Shown here: positions 55,936 through 64,000 of the stretch, in pieces | Position numbering within the stretch: the stretch's first letter is position 1 | How the letters are laid out: each line of letters opens with the position of its first letter | Source: Aselliscus stoliczkanus | Taxonomy: Eukaryota > Chordata > Mammalia > Chiroptera > Hipposideridae | Reading direction: 5' to 3' | DNA length: 64,000 nt | NCBI GenBank assembly: GCA_033961575.1 | Contig: CM066737.1 | Span: 104,622,709-104,686,708, forward strand | The notes under the pieces: model-generated | The model's database searches: none | The model's input: the letters and a program-made list of their open reading frames with translations, nothing else | What the model was told of the DNA's origin: nothing | Made by a program: the position numbers and the translations under genes

Positions 55936-58039
55936 GGTCTTCATCCCATTTGTGGCACAGAGTTGTAGATTGCATTTGGGTTACCTCTAAAGTAAATGTC
56001 TGGGTCAATTACTTTATATCTCAGTTGATATTCTTAGGAAAGCGCATTGAGTTACATAACTGATCTTTCACCAGAGTTGGGCATTTGTATTTATTTTAAA
56101 GCCTTATCATGCAATGTTTGCGAGCAAAGCCACTGAGTTTTATCTCCCTATGTGAGCACTATATAATTATTTTCCTAGAGAAACACACCAGGGAATCTAA
56201 TAAAAAGTCCAAATTGGTTTACTGGGAAAACACAGGAAAACAACTGGACATGCTGACCAGAGTATGTTGCCACCCAACAAGGGCCCTGCTCCCATGAAAT
56301 GGTTTGATTTTCAGGCAAACTGTCCCCTCACAGGTACCCTCCTAAGCCATGGTTTTCTCTCAGCAGCTAGGTGAGATGGGATTTTCAGGGCTGCCTGTGC
56401 GATCCTCCAGGTGACCTCACCCGACAGAGAACACAGCCTGGTTAAAACAGCGGAATTTCCAAGTTGGCGTCCCTATTTAATAGACAGGATGTTTCTGAAA
56501 TCTGTTTGATATGGAGCTTGAATATTTGCTTTGAAATTAAAAACAAAACAATAACAAGTGACACCAGAGGGCGCCCTTCCGTCTACTATGCCGCAGGCGA
56601 CACACTCACCACCAGGAGAATTTTGGACTTGGGTTTGTTTTTCTTGGTTACTTGAGGTTGACAATGGACACACATTCCAGTTTGAGCTGACACACCCATT
56701 ACTGTTTCATTGTCTTCCTCCCTTTCCCTACTTTCCTTTTTTTCTTTCTCCGCTGGATGAGCTCATGGTTGGAGAAACACAATAAAAAGGAAAGGTCGCT
56801 GGCAGCAGCAGCCTTGGGGAGGAATATGCAAGGAGAGGAATGTATATTTTCTGTTCAACTTGCAGTGCTCCAGAATGAGCTAGAAGTGTGATTGAGATCT
56901 ATGTGGGGTCTACCCCCCACCTCCCCAGTTACTGTCACCCACCAGGGGAAAGCAGACAGGAAGGTGTAAAGTCCAGAGCAGTCTCATCCTTAGCCTTCAC
57001 TCCTCATTGTGCAATCTCCTTGTTTGGGGCTGACACTGTTCCTGCTGTCTGCATGCCACAATGAATGTCACACAGCACATGTCAGGGTCAGAATGAGGGA
57101 CACTTGCGAAGCATTTGTTTAGAGAATTGTGAGTGAATGTGACTCACAGCGTCTCCCCCCCACAGAATAGCTGTCCCCGCAGCAGCTGGGAAATGCAGTC
57201 AGCACTATGAATAGAAGGCAAATGGGAGAAATCATTACAGAAAATGGAAGAATCTAAGCGTTTTCCTAGGAGACCTTTACAAAGACATGGGTACAGAAAT
57301 ATTTATTCCTTGGATCAGGCAGTTTTCTATAGTTATTTTAGATAAAATACCCATTTCCTTTGTCTTATTCTCCTCATTTTTGTGAGTGATTGCATTTTGA
57401 TCTGGGCTATTCTGTCTGCCCTATTTTCCCCCATGAATAAGGCTACAGGATTCCCAAATAAGGCAACAGGTTCCTGCCTGTCACCACATGTGATCATGGC
57501 TGGGTTATGTGTCAGGGAACCAAGGAAACAGGAAAACCACAGCTTTTTTTGGAAAAGCCTCCCGCCTTTCTGTATGGAGAAATGAAACGTGAAGATTGCT
57601 TTGGTGACTCATTCCCTCAAGGTTGAGAGGAGAGTGCATTTTGGCTTAAATGCCTTTCAACTTACAGGTTTAGTGGTAAAACCTGCCAATCACAGCAGGG
57701 TGTGTATTGACCACCATTTGTGTAGAATGCTTTCTGTAACTTGGAGAGACAACATGTGAGAAATGTCTCCTGTCGGCATTCTCTACTGTTGGACTGCCTG
57801 GTATTCCTTCTTACAATGACATCATCTGTTAACCAAAGATGAATGCACCAGGGCAGTGGTGATCTCTTAAAATGAGAATCATTATCTATTCAATCTCCTA
57901 CTTCAACATGTTTTCCTAAAAAACACTAGCCCTTCCTAAAATCACTAGGTCTTTCTAAAACCTCTTGCCAGGTGCTGGATGGCAGCTGACAAGTAGATTG
58001 GGGTCTTGCGAGAAACTGTGGGGCAGCACAATCTGTTTA
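55936..58039. other. Unassigned 2.1-kb stretch containing a CTCF-like motif
   Basis: Apart from the motif at 56558-56576 I recognise no gene or clear repeat. Local simple-sequence content is low, so this is one of the longer apparently repeat-free stretches in the window. Confidence 0.4.
56558..56576 (+). promoter_or_regulatory. CTCF-like motif (plus strand, strong match)
   Basis: GTGACACCAGAGGGCGCCC contains CACCAGAGGGCGC, which fits the CTCF core at every informative position. It lies in apparently non-repetitive sequence. Occupancy cannot be judged from sequence. Confidence 0.6.
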
Positions 58040-58101
58040 TTGGGTTGTCGGAAAAGACACGTTTTTGCAACGAAGACGTCATGACTTTTCCAACAACCCA
58101 A
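58040..58101 (+). mobile_element. Palindromic mariner-like MITE, copy 3 (shortened)
   Basis: 62 bp. Ends TTGGGTTGTCG and CAACAACCCAA, with TA at 58038-58039 and 58102-58103. Compared with copy 2 the centre and part of the left arm are deleted. Confidence 0.88.
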
Positions 58102-58104
58102 TAG

Positions 58105-58324
58105 AATGTATGTATGTACTGTAGACCTTACAAGGTGCAAGCCGACTGAAACAATTTGTAAAGGAAAATCCTGTAACATATTAGGTGGTTTTGGGAAGCC
58201 ATAGCGAAGATGAATTCTGGGCTCTGAATGGATTGTTAACATATGCTAAGCTTGTCCCAAACTTCTTCAACTCTTTCTAAACCCATATTTTTAACTTTGC
58301 TGCCAAGCATCAATTACCCATAGG
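58105..58324. other. Unassigned sequence
   Basis: No gene or repeat is recognised. Confidence 0.4.
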
Positions 58325-58480
58325 GCACAGCTCCTTTTCCCCCTCTGTCCGTCTCTAGCATTTGACTAGATCATAATATGTTTAAAGATAAGGCCAGGTT
58401 TGTAATTCTTTGATTCCCGTTCAGTGTCCAGCACCTGCAGATGACAGGTGCCCAATTAACAAGTGTTGAAAGAATTAGAA
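58325..58480 (+). repeat. L2 3' end
   Basis: 'gtccgtctctagcatttgac', 'ttcccgttcagtgtccagca' then 'gacaggtgcccaattaacaa' and 'gtgttgaaagaatt' match the L2 terminus. Confidence 0.6.
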
Positions 58481-58982
58481 GAACTACCCTCCATTCTCTG
58501 CTCTGGACATAGGGAAAATAAATCTCTTTTTTCGTTTCTTTACAGAAATTGGAAGGGGGTGGGAATGTTGCCTAAGAATTTGTTCTAGTAATCCAAGGTA
58601 AAAAAAAAAACAAAAAAAAAAAAACAAAAAAAGGCATCTGATTCAGGCCTGTATATAGCTCAAAGTAAAAATTAAAGGTGAATGGCTCTGCTGTTTGAAA
58701 TGGTGCTTTTATGGGCTCTGTTTCCTAGGTACTAGATGATGAGAAAAGAGAACTGGCTTTTTGTACAAAATAATAGAAATTGTATTTCCATTGTTGCCGG
58801 GGGCTGACATCTGACAAGGTCACATTGCCCTGCTCAGCACTGGATGTTTGGAGTGCTGCCTTATGGTTGGTCATGTAATATCTCCTGCCTCTATGAACCC
58901 ATGTGCCTTTCCTCCTATAGGAGACAATACAATCACTACATTTGTGACAAGGTCCTGGGGTACCCTGATGATAGTTGGTTGT
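58481..58982. other. Unassigned sequence with an A-rich run at 58600-58633
   Basis: The A run is interrupted by single C residues. No gene is recognised. Confidence 0.4.
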
Positions 58983-59388
58983 GTAAGTCAAGACGGGGCA
59001 AGATTTCCTAAAGAGAAGGAAACTCCCTAAAACAGGCTACAACCGGAGGGGACCCCTGAACTGAGACATTGGGGACTCAAACCCCTTGGAAACTGAGGCA
59101 CAGACCTCTGACAACATAGGCCAAAAAACCTGCCTGTGGCCTAAGGGCCCTGCTGTGAATGGTCTCCTTGAAGATTAGAAGTCTTCAGGCCATGAGAGTT
59201 CCGGTAAGAGACGACTTGCTGACCATAGGGTATGTTAACAACTTTGTTTAAATTCCTTAACAGATACTGAAGCTTTGACTGAGAAACAGATGCTACCCTC
59301 TATGGTAAATATGTAGCCCTCCTAGGACAAAAGATGTTTAAGACTTCCTTTGCTACTAAGTATTGTATTTACATAGGAATAGATTTTA

Positions 59389-59536
59389 GGGCCGGCCCAA
59401 TGGCATGGCGGTTGAGCGCTGGCTTGGGAGGCTGGCGCCCAGTTCGGGTCCCACTTGTGAGGGCCAGGGACACTGTCCTCAAAAAAAAAAAAAAAAGAAA
59501 TCTCCTTCACAGTTAAAAAAAAAAGAAAAAAAAAAA
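59389..59536 (+). mobile_element. Short tRNA SINE (family B) inside the LTR
   Basis: GGGCCGGCCCAATGGCATGG head, degraded B box GTTCGGGTCC, 'gccagggacactgtcctc' and a long interrupted poly(A). GAATAGATTTTAG at 59376-59388 and GAAATAGATTTTAG at 59537-59550 flank it. Confidence 0.9.
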
Positions 59537-59750
59537 AGAAATAGATTTTAGATGCTTTTACCCTAAACACAGCCACTCCTAGTCTTTTAGTAATAACTCA
59601 AATATAGTACAGTGAGTTTTATGATTGTGTTTAACTGCTAGGATTTAGGATAATTTCTAGATAGTCAAGATAGCTATAGTAAACATTCTTTAGGCAATAT
59701 GTAAAAATATGTCAATCCTTAACATAAGATAGTCATGATAAACATTCTTT

Positions 59751-60184
59751 TTTTTTTTTTTTTAAAGATTTTATTGGGGAATTGGGGGAGGGGAACAGCA
59801 TTGGGGAATCCGGGAAGGGGAACAGACAAGTTGCTGTCCTTTTGTTCTTCAGTCTAGTTGCGGAGGACGTTGCTTCACTGGCCCATGTTGGTATCGTCAT
59901 TGTGCTCTTCCCGGATGAGGCAGATCGGTCGCCGGCCTCTGGATGGTCGCTCACAGCGGCTCTTGGCAGCTCACACTGGCTGCCGGCCACTCACTGTAGC
60001 CTATGGCAGCCCACTGCAGCAGGGGCTGCAGCCTACACCATCACCGGGGCTCGCACAGCCCAGCTCCAGGTGGAGCTGTTGTTAGCTGTAGAGGGCAGTG
60101 TCACTGGCCCTCATGTGGGATCCGAACGGGGGGCCACTGGCATCCCAAAACCAGCGCTTAACCAATGCACCACTCGGCCGGCCC
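59751..60184 (-). mobile_element. Long T+ tRNA SINE (family A, one internal unit) inside the LTR
   Basis: Reversed full copy from poly-T plus AAAGATTTTATTGG to CACTCGGCCGGCCC. ATAAACATTCTTT (59738-59750) and CTAAACGTTCTTT (60185-60197) flank it. The 158-codon plus frame 59782-60258, the longest of its kind here, is the antisense reading of this SINE running into flanking LTR sequence. Confidence 0.92.
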
Positions 60185-60621
60185 CTAAACGTTCTTTAGG
60201 TGATATACAGAAACTGAGTCTGGGTTTCATGGTAATTATCATAATAAAGACAAGGTAATCCTTTAACGGAAGAGTAAGTCACAATACACCCTGGAGAGAG
60301 CAATTACAGGGAAGTAAAGACTGAGTAAATCCTGGGAACTAGAAACCACCAAACTCTCGTGATTGAGACAATGGTCAAGAATCCCTATAAAATGAACATG
60401 CTCTGGCAATAAAGTGTGACACTTTTTTCTCTTTAACTCCCCCGGTGTCTCCACTGTCTCCCTTATTTTCCTCCCTCGCTGACTCCGTCTCCACCTGAGG
60501 GAAACTCTGGTCAGCGGAGGCTGGTCCCCCGCACATTGTGGATGGGAGAATCAGACACATTCAACTGTCTCTTAGTGGATTGAGACCCCCCAGCCCCGGA
60601 GAGTTACTGTTTGTGCTTTGG

Positions 60622-60625
<4 letters not shown>

Positions 60626-60675
<50 letters not shown>
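60626..60675 (+). repeat. (TG)n microsatellite
   Basis: About 25 uninterrupted TG units, then imperfect TG/CA alternation to about 60715. Cysteine-valine open frames here are artefacts of the repeat. Confidence 0.97.
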
Positions 60676-60681
<6 letters not shown>

Positions 60682-60719
60682 ATATGCGTGCACAGGTGTA
60701 CATGTGCAGATGTGCAGGC

Positions 60720-61020
60720 ACATTTATCAAGCAGAAGTTACTCATAGGAAACTGGAAGGCTGCAGGAAGAATGAAGGAGTCTTTTTACTTCCACTGCAAG
60801 GGGTCTCAAAGAGGTTTTACAACAGTCCAGACTGTGGCTTCTCCATTCTGAATTTTTCTGCAAATTATTATGTCCTGAGGGTTGCCATGATAGAGAAAGG
60901 ACCTAGGGTGAGCCTAACTATTGTCAGTAGAGGAGAGAGCTTTTCCTAAAAAGAACGGAAATGTTAAGAATAGGCTCTTTCTTGAAGAAAAAGAGGCAAG
61001 GTCAATATTCTGGCTTGTCA
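60720..61020. other. Unassigned sequence
   Basis: No gene or repeat is recognised. The 112-codon frame at 60611-60949 starts in the TG repeat and is not supported. Confidence 0.4.
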
Positions 61021-61021
61021 C

Positions 61022-61215
61022 AATGACTGCTAGCATTTATTAAGGGATTATTATATGCTACGCTCTGTGCTGAGCATGCTATACTCTTTTATATCTTGCC
61101 ACCACCCTCTGAGGAAGGTACCATTATTACCCTTGATTTACAGACCGGGGCCTTGAGGCACAGAGAGTTTAACGGCTGTGCCCAGGGTCACACAGGAATG
61201 ATTTGGATTCAGGCA
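61022..61215 (-). repeat. MIR SINE (reverse orientation)
   Basis: 'tagcatttattaagggatta', 'gctacgctctgtgctgagca', 'tacagaccggggccttgagg' and 'gtgcccagggtcacacagga' give a well-preserved reversed MIR. Confidence 0.85.
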
Positions 61216-62383
61216 TTCCAGTGGTACCAGGACACATTGGGAACATAATGATTTTATTTTAACTTAAGGATTTTAGCTTGAGACCAGAATAAATAGACTT
61301 TGCAGAGTTAGGCCGAGAGCCTACCACCCATTATTCCAATGTAAGCATGCTTTTGGAGTTCTGAAAACATTAACACAGTTTTGGAACAGAATCCCTGTGA
61401 ATTGGGTGTGGTCTTGCTCCTGCCTGAGCTCTGGGGTCTGTGTGTCCCGGATGTCCTGTTTGTTACCGTGGTGGCACTTCTTTTGTCTATACTTGGATAA
61501 ATGGGATAGAGTACAGGATAAAACGCTTCGGAATTGAAAGCATCTATTCCAAGATCTTCTGGCGGATGAAGGCACCTGTTCTCTGCCATCTACTCCAGGG
61601 AGCTGCCTTGCTGTACTATGTATTCAATGTTCTCGGAGTGTTCTGGACAAACTTCTCATTAATCTGGGTCATGCTATTGTTGCACAGTGGTGATTTATTT
61701 TGGGCGTGTGTGTTCTGGCCATAGGCAAAAGGACAGGTGCAATTGAGCTGTTGGGTTGATTTATGTGGCTCTTTCTTGGTATTGTCAAAAGGGCAGACTC
61801 TTAAACAACTTTCACATAACCTCAAGTAGCAGACCAAAGGTGAAGAAAGTGCAAAAAGGAAGCACAAAAAAATGACCCAATAGAGGCTGTAAGTCAAACG
61901 GACAGGAAAAGTATACGAAAGGGAGCCCAAAGCAAACTCGTGAAGGCTCAGCCCCTCTCATTTTCCACGCCCTGGAAGTTCGAGTCTCCACACAAAGGAA
62001 AGTATGAAGTAGGCCCCAGTCAGATCTGCAGAAGTCCAGGGCAAACGAAGGAATGTGCCTGCCTAGGCAAGCTGTTTTCCTTTTCCCTCCTGCTCATTTA
62101 AGTGTAATTCTTAGTCACTCTGGTGAGATGATTTTTAAAATAGAAGCTCTGTGATGCATTGGCAGGCTACTCGTTGACAAGCTTAAAACTGTTAGACGCT
62201 TGATTGTTCCAATAAGGATGAGAAAACCAACAAAGGCTCCAAGCTTGCAATGACAAGTGCAATCTCCCTCACGTGTTCCTCTGCCTATAATCATTTTTGT
62301 TCACCAATTCCAAGATCTGATGGGTAAAATATATTTTTAGGACATGAGGAAGCCTTCTGGTATGCTCCAGAATGTTCTATAAC
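61216..62383. other. Unassigned sequence
   Basis: No gene is recognised. Overlapping frames of 84-104 codons at 61308-61930 occur on both strands without domains. Confidence 0.4.
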
Positions 62384-62580
62384 AGGGGTCGGCAAACTTT
62401 TTCTGTAGAGGACCAGAGAGTAAATATTTTCGTCTTTGTAGGCACGCTGTCTCTCTGTCAGCTCTTCAGCTGTGCCACAGACAACACACAAACAAACAGG
62501 CACGTCTGGGTGCCACTGAAACTTTGTTTACAAAAACAGGTGGTGGGCCGGATTGGATCTGCCTGGAGTTTGCACACCCT
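62384..62580 (+). mobile_element. hAT-Charlie-like element (same family as 10908)
   Basis: 'ggggtcggcaaactttttct', 'gaggaccagagagtaaatat', 'acaaaaacaggtggtgggcc' then 'ggattggatctgcctggagt' and 'ttgcacaccctt'. The centre is shortened. Confidence 0.85.
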
Positions 62581-62919
62581 TTCTTTATAGCTTTAACCGA
62601 ATGATTGCTTCATAAGTACCTACATATGAGAAATTTCACCAAGCTATGGTACACTTCAGATTTTACAAATGTATATGCATGTTATGCCTCTGTTTAAAAA
62701 AAAAGAGATACAACTTTTCTTTTTAATAGGCTTAGAATCACAGATTCTCTGGTGAATCTTTTTTAAACTGGTATGTGCAACAGGGGCCAGGAACCTCAGA
62801 GAAAGGTTGGTGTGTGGTGTGGGTGCCGGAAAGATTGGCACATGGGCTAAACTGAGCACGGCGCCTCATCTGCTCAGTGACTTGTATGACAGAGTGAATG
62901 AAGAGGGAGGTTCAATGTC
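62581..62919. other. Unassigned sequence
   Basis: No gene or clear repeat is recognised. Confidence 0.4.
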
Positions 62920-63032
62920 TGCTGGCAGGCTTTGGGCAAATTACTTGACCTCTGTGAGCCTTGGTGCCTTCAAATGTTAAATGTAAGTAATTATACCTAT
63001 GTCCGAGAACTGTGGGAATTAAAGGACAGTGT
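62920..63032 (+). repeat. MIR SINE, cut by a SINE insertion
   Basis: 'gctttgggcaaattacttga', 'cctctgtgagccttggtgcc', 'ataattata'-like core ('taagtaattatacctatgtc') and 'gtgggaattaaaggacagtg' match MIR up to the SINE train. Confidence 0.75.
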
Positions 63033-63043
63033 AAAAGAATGGA

Positions 63044-63155
63044 GGGCCGGCCGAGTGGTGCAGTGGTTAAGCGCTGGCTTGGGATGCCAGTGGCCCTGGT
63101 TCGGATCCCACATATGAGGGCCAGTGATACTGCCCTCAAAAAAAAAAAAAAAAAA
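63044..63155 (+). mobile_element. Short tRNA SINE (family B), first of a three-SINE train
   Basis: GGGCCGGCCGAGTGGTGC head, B box GGTTCGGATCCC, 'gccagtgatactgccctc' then poly(A). AAAAGAATGGA at 63033-63043 and 63156-63166 is the target duplication. Confidence 0.92.
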
Positions 63156-63166
63156 AAAAGAATGGA

Positions 63167-63526
63167 GGGGCCAGCCAAGTGGCTCAGTTGGTTCAATTCC
63201 CACATAGGCCAGTGAGCTGTGCCCGAGCTGAGCTGCTGCTGAGCTGCCAACAGGTGGCAGGATGGCTCAGTTGGTCAGAAGGTGCGCTCTTACCAACAAG
63301 GTTGCCAGTTCGCTCCCGCATGGGATGGTGGGCTATGCCCACCCGCAACTAAGATTGAACACGGCACCTTGAGCTGAGTGGCTGCGAGCTGCCGACAGGC
63401 AGCTGGATGGCGACGGAACTTGGAGCTGAGCTAGCTGCACCCTCCACAACTAAGATTGAAGGACAAACAACTTGGCTGTTCCCCTTCTCCAATTCCCCAA
63501 TGAAATTTTTGAGGAAAAAAAATAAA
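63167..63526 (+). mobile_element. VES-like tRNA SINE, second in the train
   Basis: 'ggccagccaagtggctcagt' head, 'gctgccaacaggtggcagga' middle, a second tRNA-like unit ('gctcttaccaacaaggttgc'), 'actaagattgaaggacaaac' and 'ttccccaatgaaatttttga', a degraded AATAAA tail. It reuses the same target, with AAAAGAATAGAG after the tail at about 63527-63538. Confidence 0.88.
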
Positions 63527-63539
63527 AAAAGAATAGAGA

Positions 63540-63996
63540 GGGCTGGCCGAGTGGCGCATGGATTGGGAGCTGGTTTGGGGATGCCAGAGGCCCCGGTTCG
63601 GATCCCACATATGAGGGCCAGTGACACTGCCCTCTACAGCTAACAACAGCTCCACCTGGAGCTGGGCTGTGCGAGCCCCGGGGACGGTGTAGGGTGCAGC
63701 CCCTGCTGCAGTGGGCTGTCATAGGCTACAGTGAGTGGCCGGCAGCCAGCGTGAGAAACTGGCAGCTGGAGTGAGCTGCCAATAGCCGCGATGAGCGACA
63801 TCCAGGGGCCGGCGACCGATCTGCCTCATCCGGGAAGAGCGCAATGACGATGCCAACATGGGCCAGTGAAGCGGCATCCTCCGCAGCTAGACTGAGGAAC
63901 AAAAGGACAGCGACTTGTCTGTTTCCCTTTCCCAATTCCCTAATGCTGTTCCCCTCCCCCAATTCCCCAATAAAATCTTTAAAAAAAAAAAAAAAA
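63540..63996 (+). mobile_element. Long T+ tRNA SINE (family A), third in the train, reaching the window end
   Basis: 'gggctggccgagtggcgcat' head, B box GTTCGGATCC, two internal units (the first altered to GTGAGAAACTGG) and 'ccccaataaaatcttt' plus poly(A). The final AAAAGAAT at the window edge begins the right target duplication. The body is complete; the right flank is cut off. Confidence 0.92.
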
Positions 63997-64000
63997 GAAT

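Larger units (their letters stand above)
58983..60535 (+). repeat. Probable ERV2-like LTR carrying two SINE insertions
   Basis: After removing the SINEs at 59389-59536 and 59751-60184, about 950 bases remain. They have a TATAAAA box at about 60388 ('tccctataaaatgaacatgc'), a polyadenylation signal in 'ggcaataaagtgtgacactt' at about 60410, a pyrimidine-rich U5-like stretch and an end at CCCGCACA (60535). This order fits a betaretrovirus-like (ERV2) LTR. The left boundary near 58983 is approximate and no target duplication was found. No viral genes adjoin it. Confidence 0.5.

Noticed and set aside
59782..60258. 158-codon open frame that could be called a gene
   Set aside because: It is the antisense strand of a long SINE and ends in flanking LTR sequence; the same text recurs at several other loci.
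60611..60949. Cysteine/valine-rich open frames
   Set aside because: They are translations of the (TG)n microsatellite.

Overview
This is about 64 kb of a mammalian nuclear genome, made up almost entirely of interspersed repeats. I found no intact host protein-coding gene and no convincing exon. The lineage points to a bat (Chiroptera), probably the rhinolophoid or other Yinpterochiroptera side. That inference rests on VES-like tRNA SINEs and on two related SINE families whose tRNA-like heads begin GGGCCGGCC; species is not determined. Ancient mammalian repeats (MIR, L2, MER5-, MER20- and Tigger-like elements, old L1 tails) show that the background is placental.

Layout. 0-5 kb: AT-rich simple sequence, a Tigger-type DNA transposon with TIRs and TA duplication, an L2 fragment and a VES-like SINE. 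5-12 kb: an L1 tail, MIRs, two long SINEs, an old LTR interrupted by a short SINE, a VES-like SINE, and a hAT element also interrupted by a short SINE. 13-16 kb: an L2 interrupted by a MER5-like element, a processed AKR1B-family pseudogene on the minus strand, and a purine-rich 19-bp minisatellite of about 620 bp. 16-22 kb: a compound microsatellite, a palindromic mariner-like MITE, two long SINEs in tandem and an LTR fragment. 22.9-26.5 kb: a 5'-truncated, frameshifted L1 on the minus strand with a 13-bp target-site duplication. 27-37 kb: sparse repeats, a motif cluster near 33.1 kb (E-box, NF-E2/MARE, GATA) and a duplicated 50-bp block. 37-42 kb: more SINEs and an L1 3' end carrying a SINE. 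42-58 kb: mostly unassigned sequence with Tigger, hAT, MIR and L2 remnants, a nested SINE pair at 52 kb, three CTCF-like motifs and two further MITE copies. 58.9-60.5 kb: a probable ERV LTR holding two SINEs. 61-64 kb: MIR and hAT remnants, then a head-to-tail train of three SINEs running to the window end.

The main biological content is a SINE community. A long family of about 430 bp has a tRNA-like head, a GC-rich middle and a VES-like 3' part ending in AATAAA plus TCTTT (the T+ tail type). A short family of about 100 bp has the same head followed directly by poly(A). VES-like elements share the long family's 3' end. Most open reading frames of 100 codons or more are antisense readings of the long SINE, pieces of L1 ORF2, or chance. 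The window is best read as intergenic or intronic sequence.
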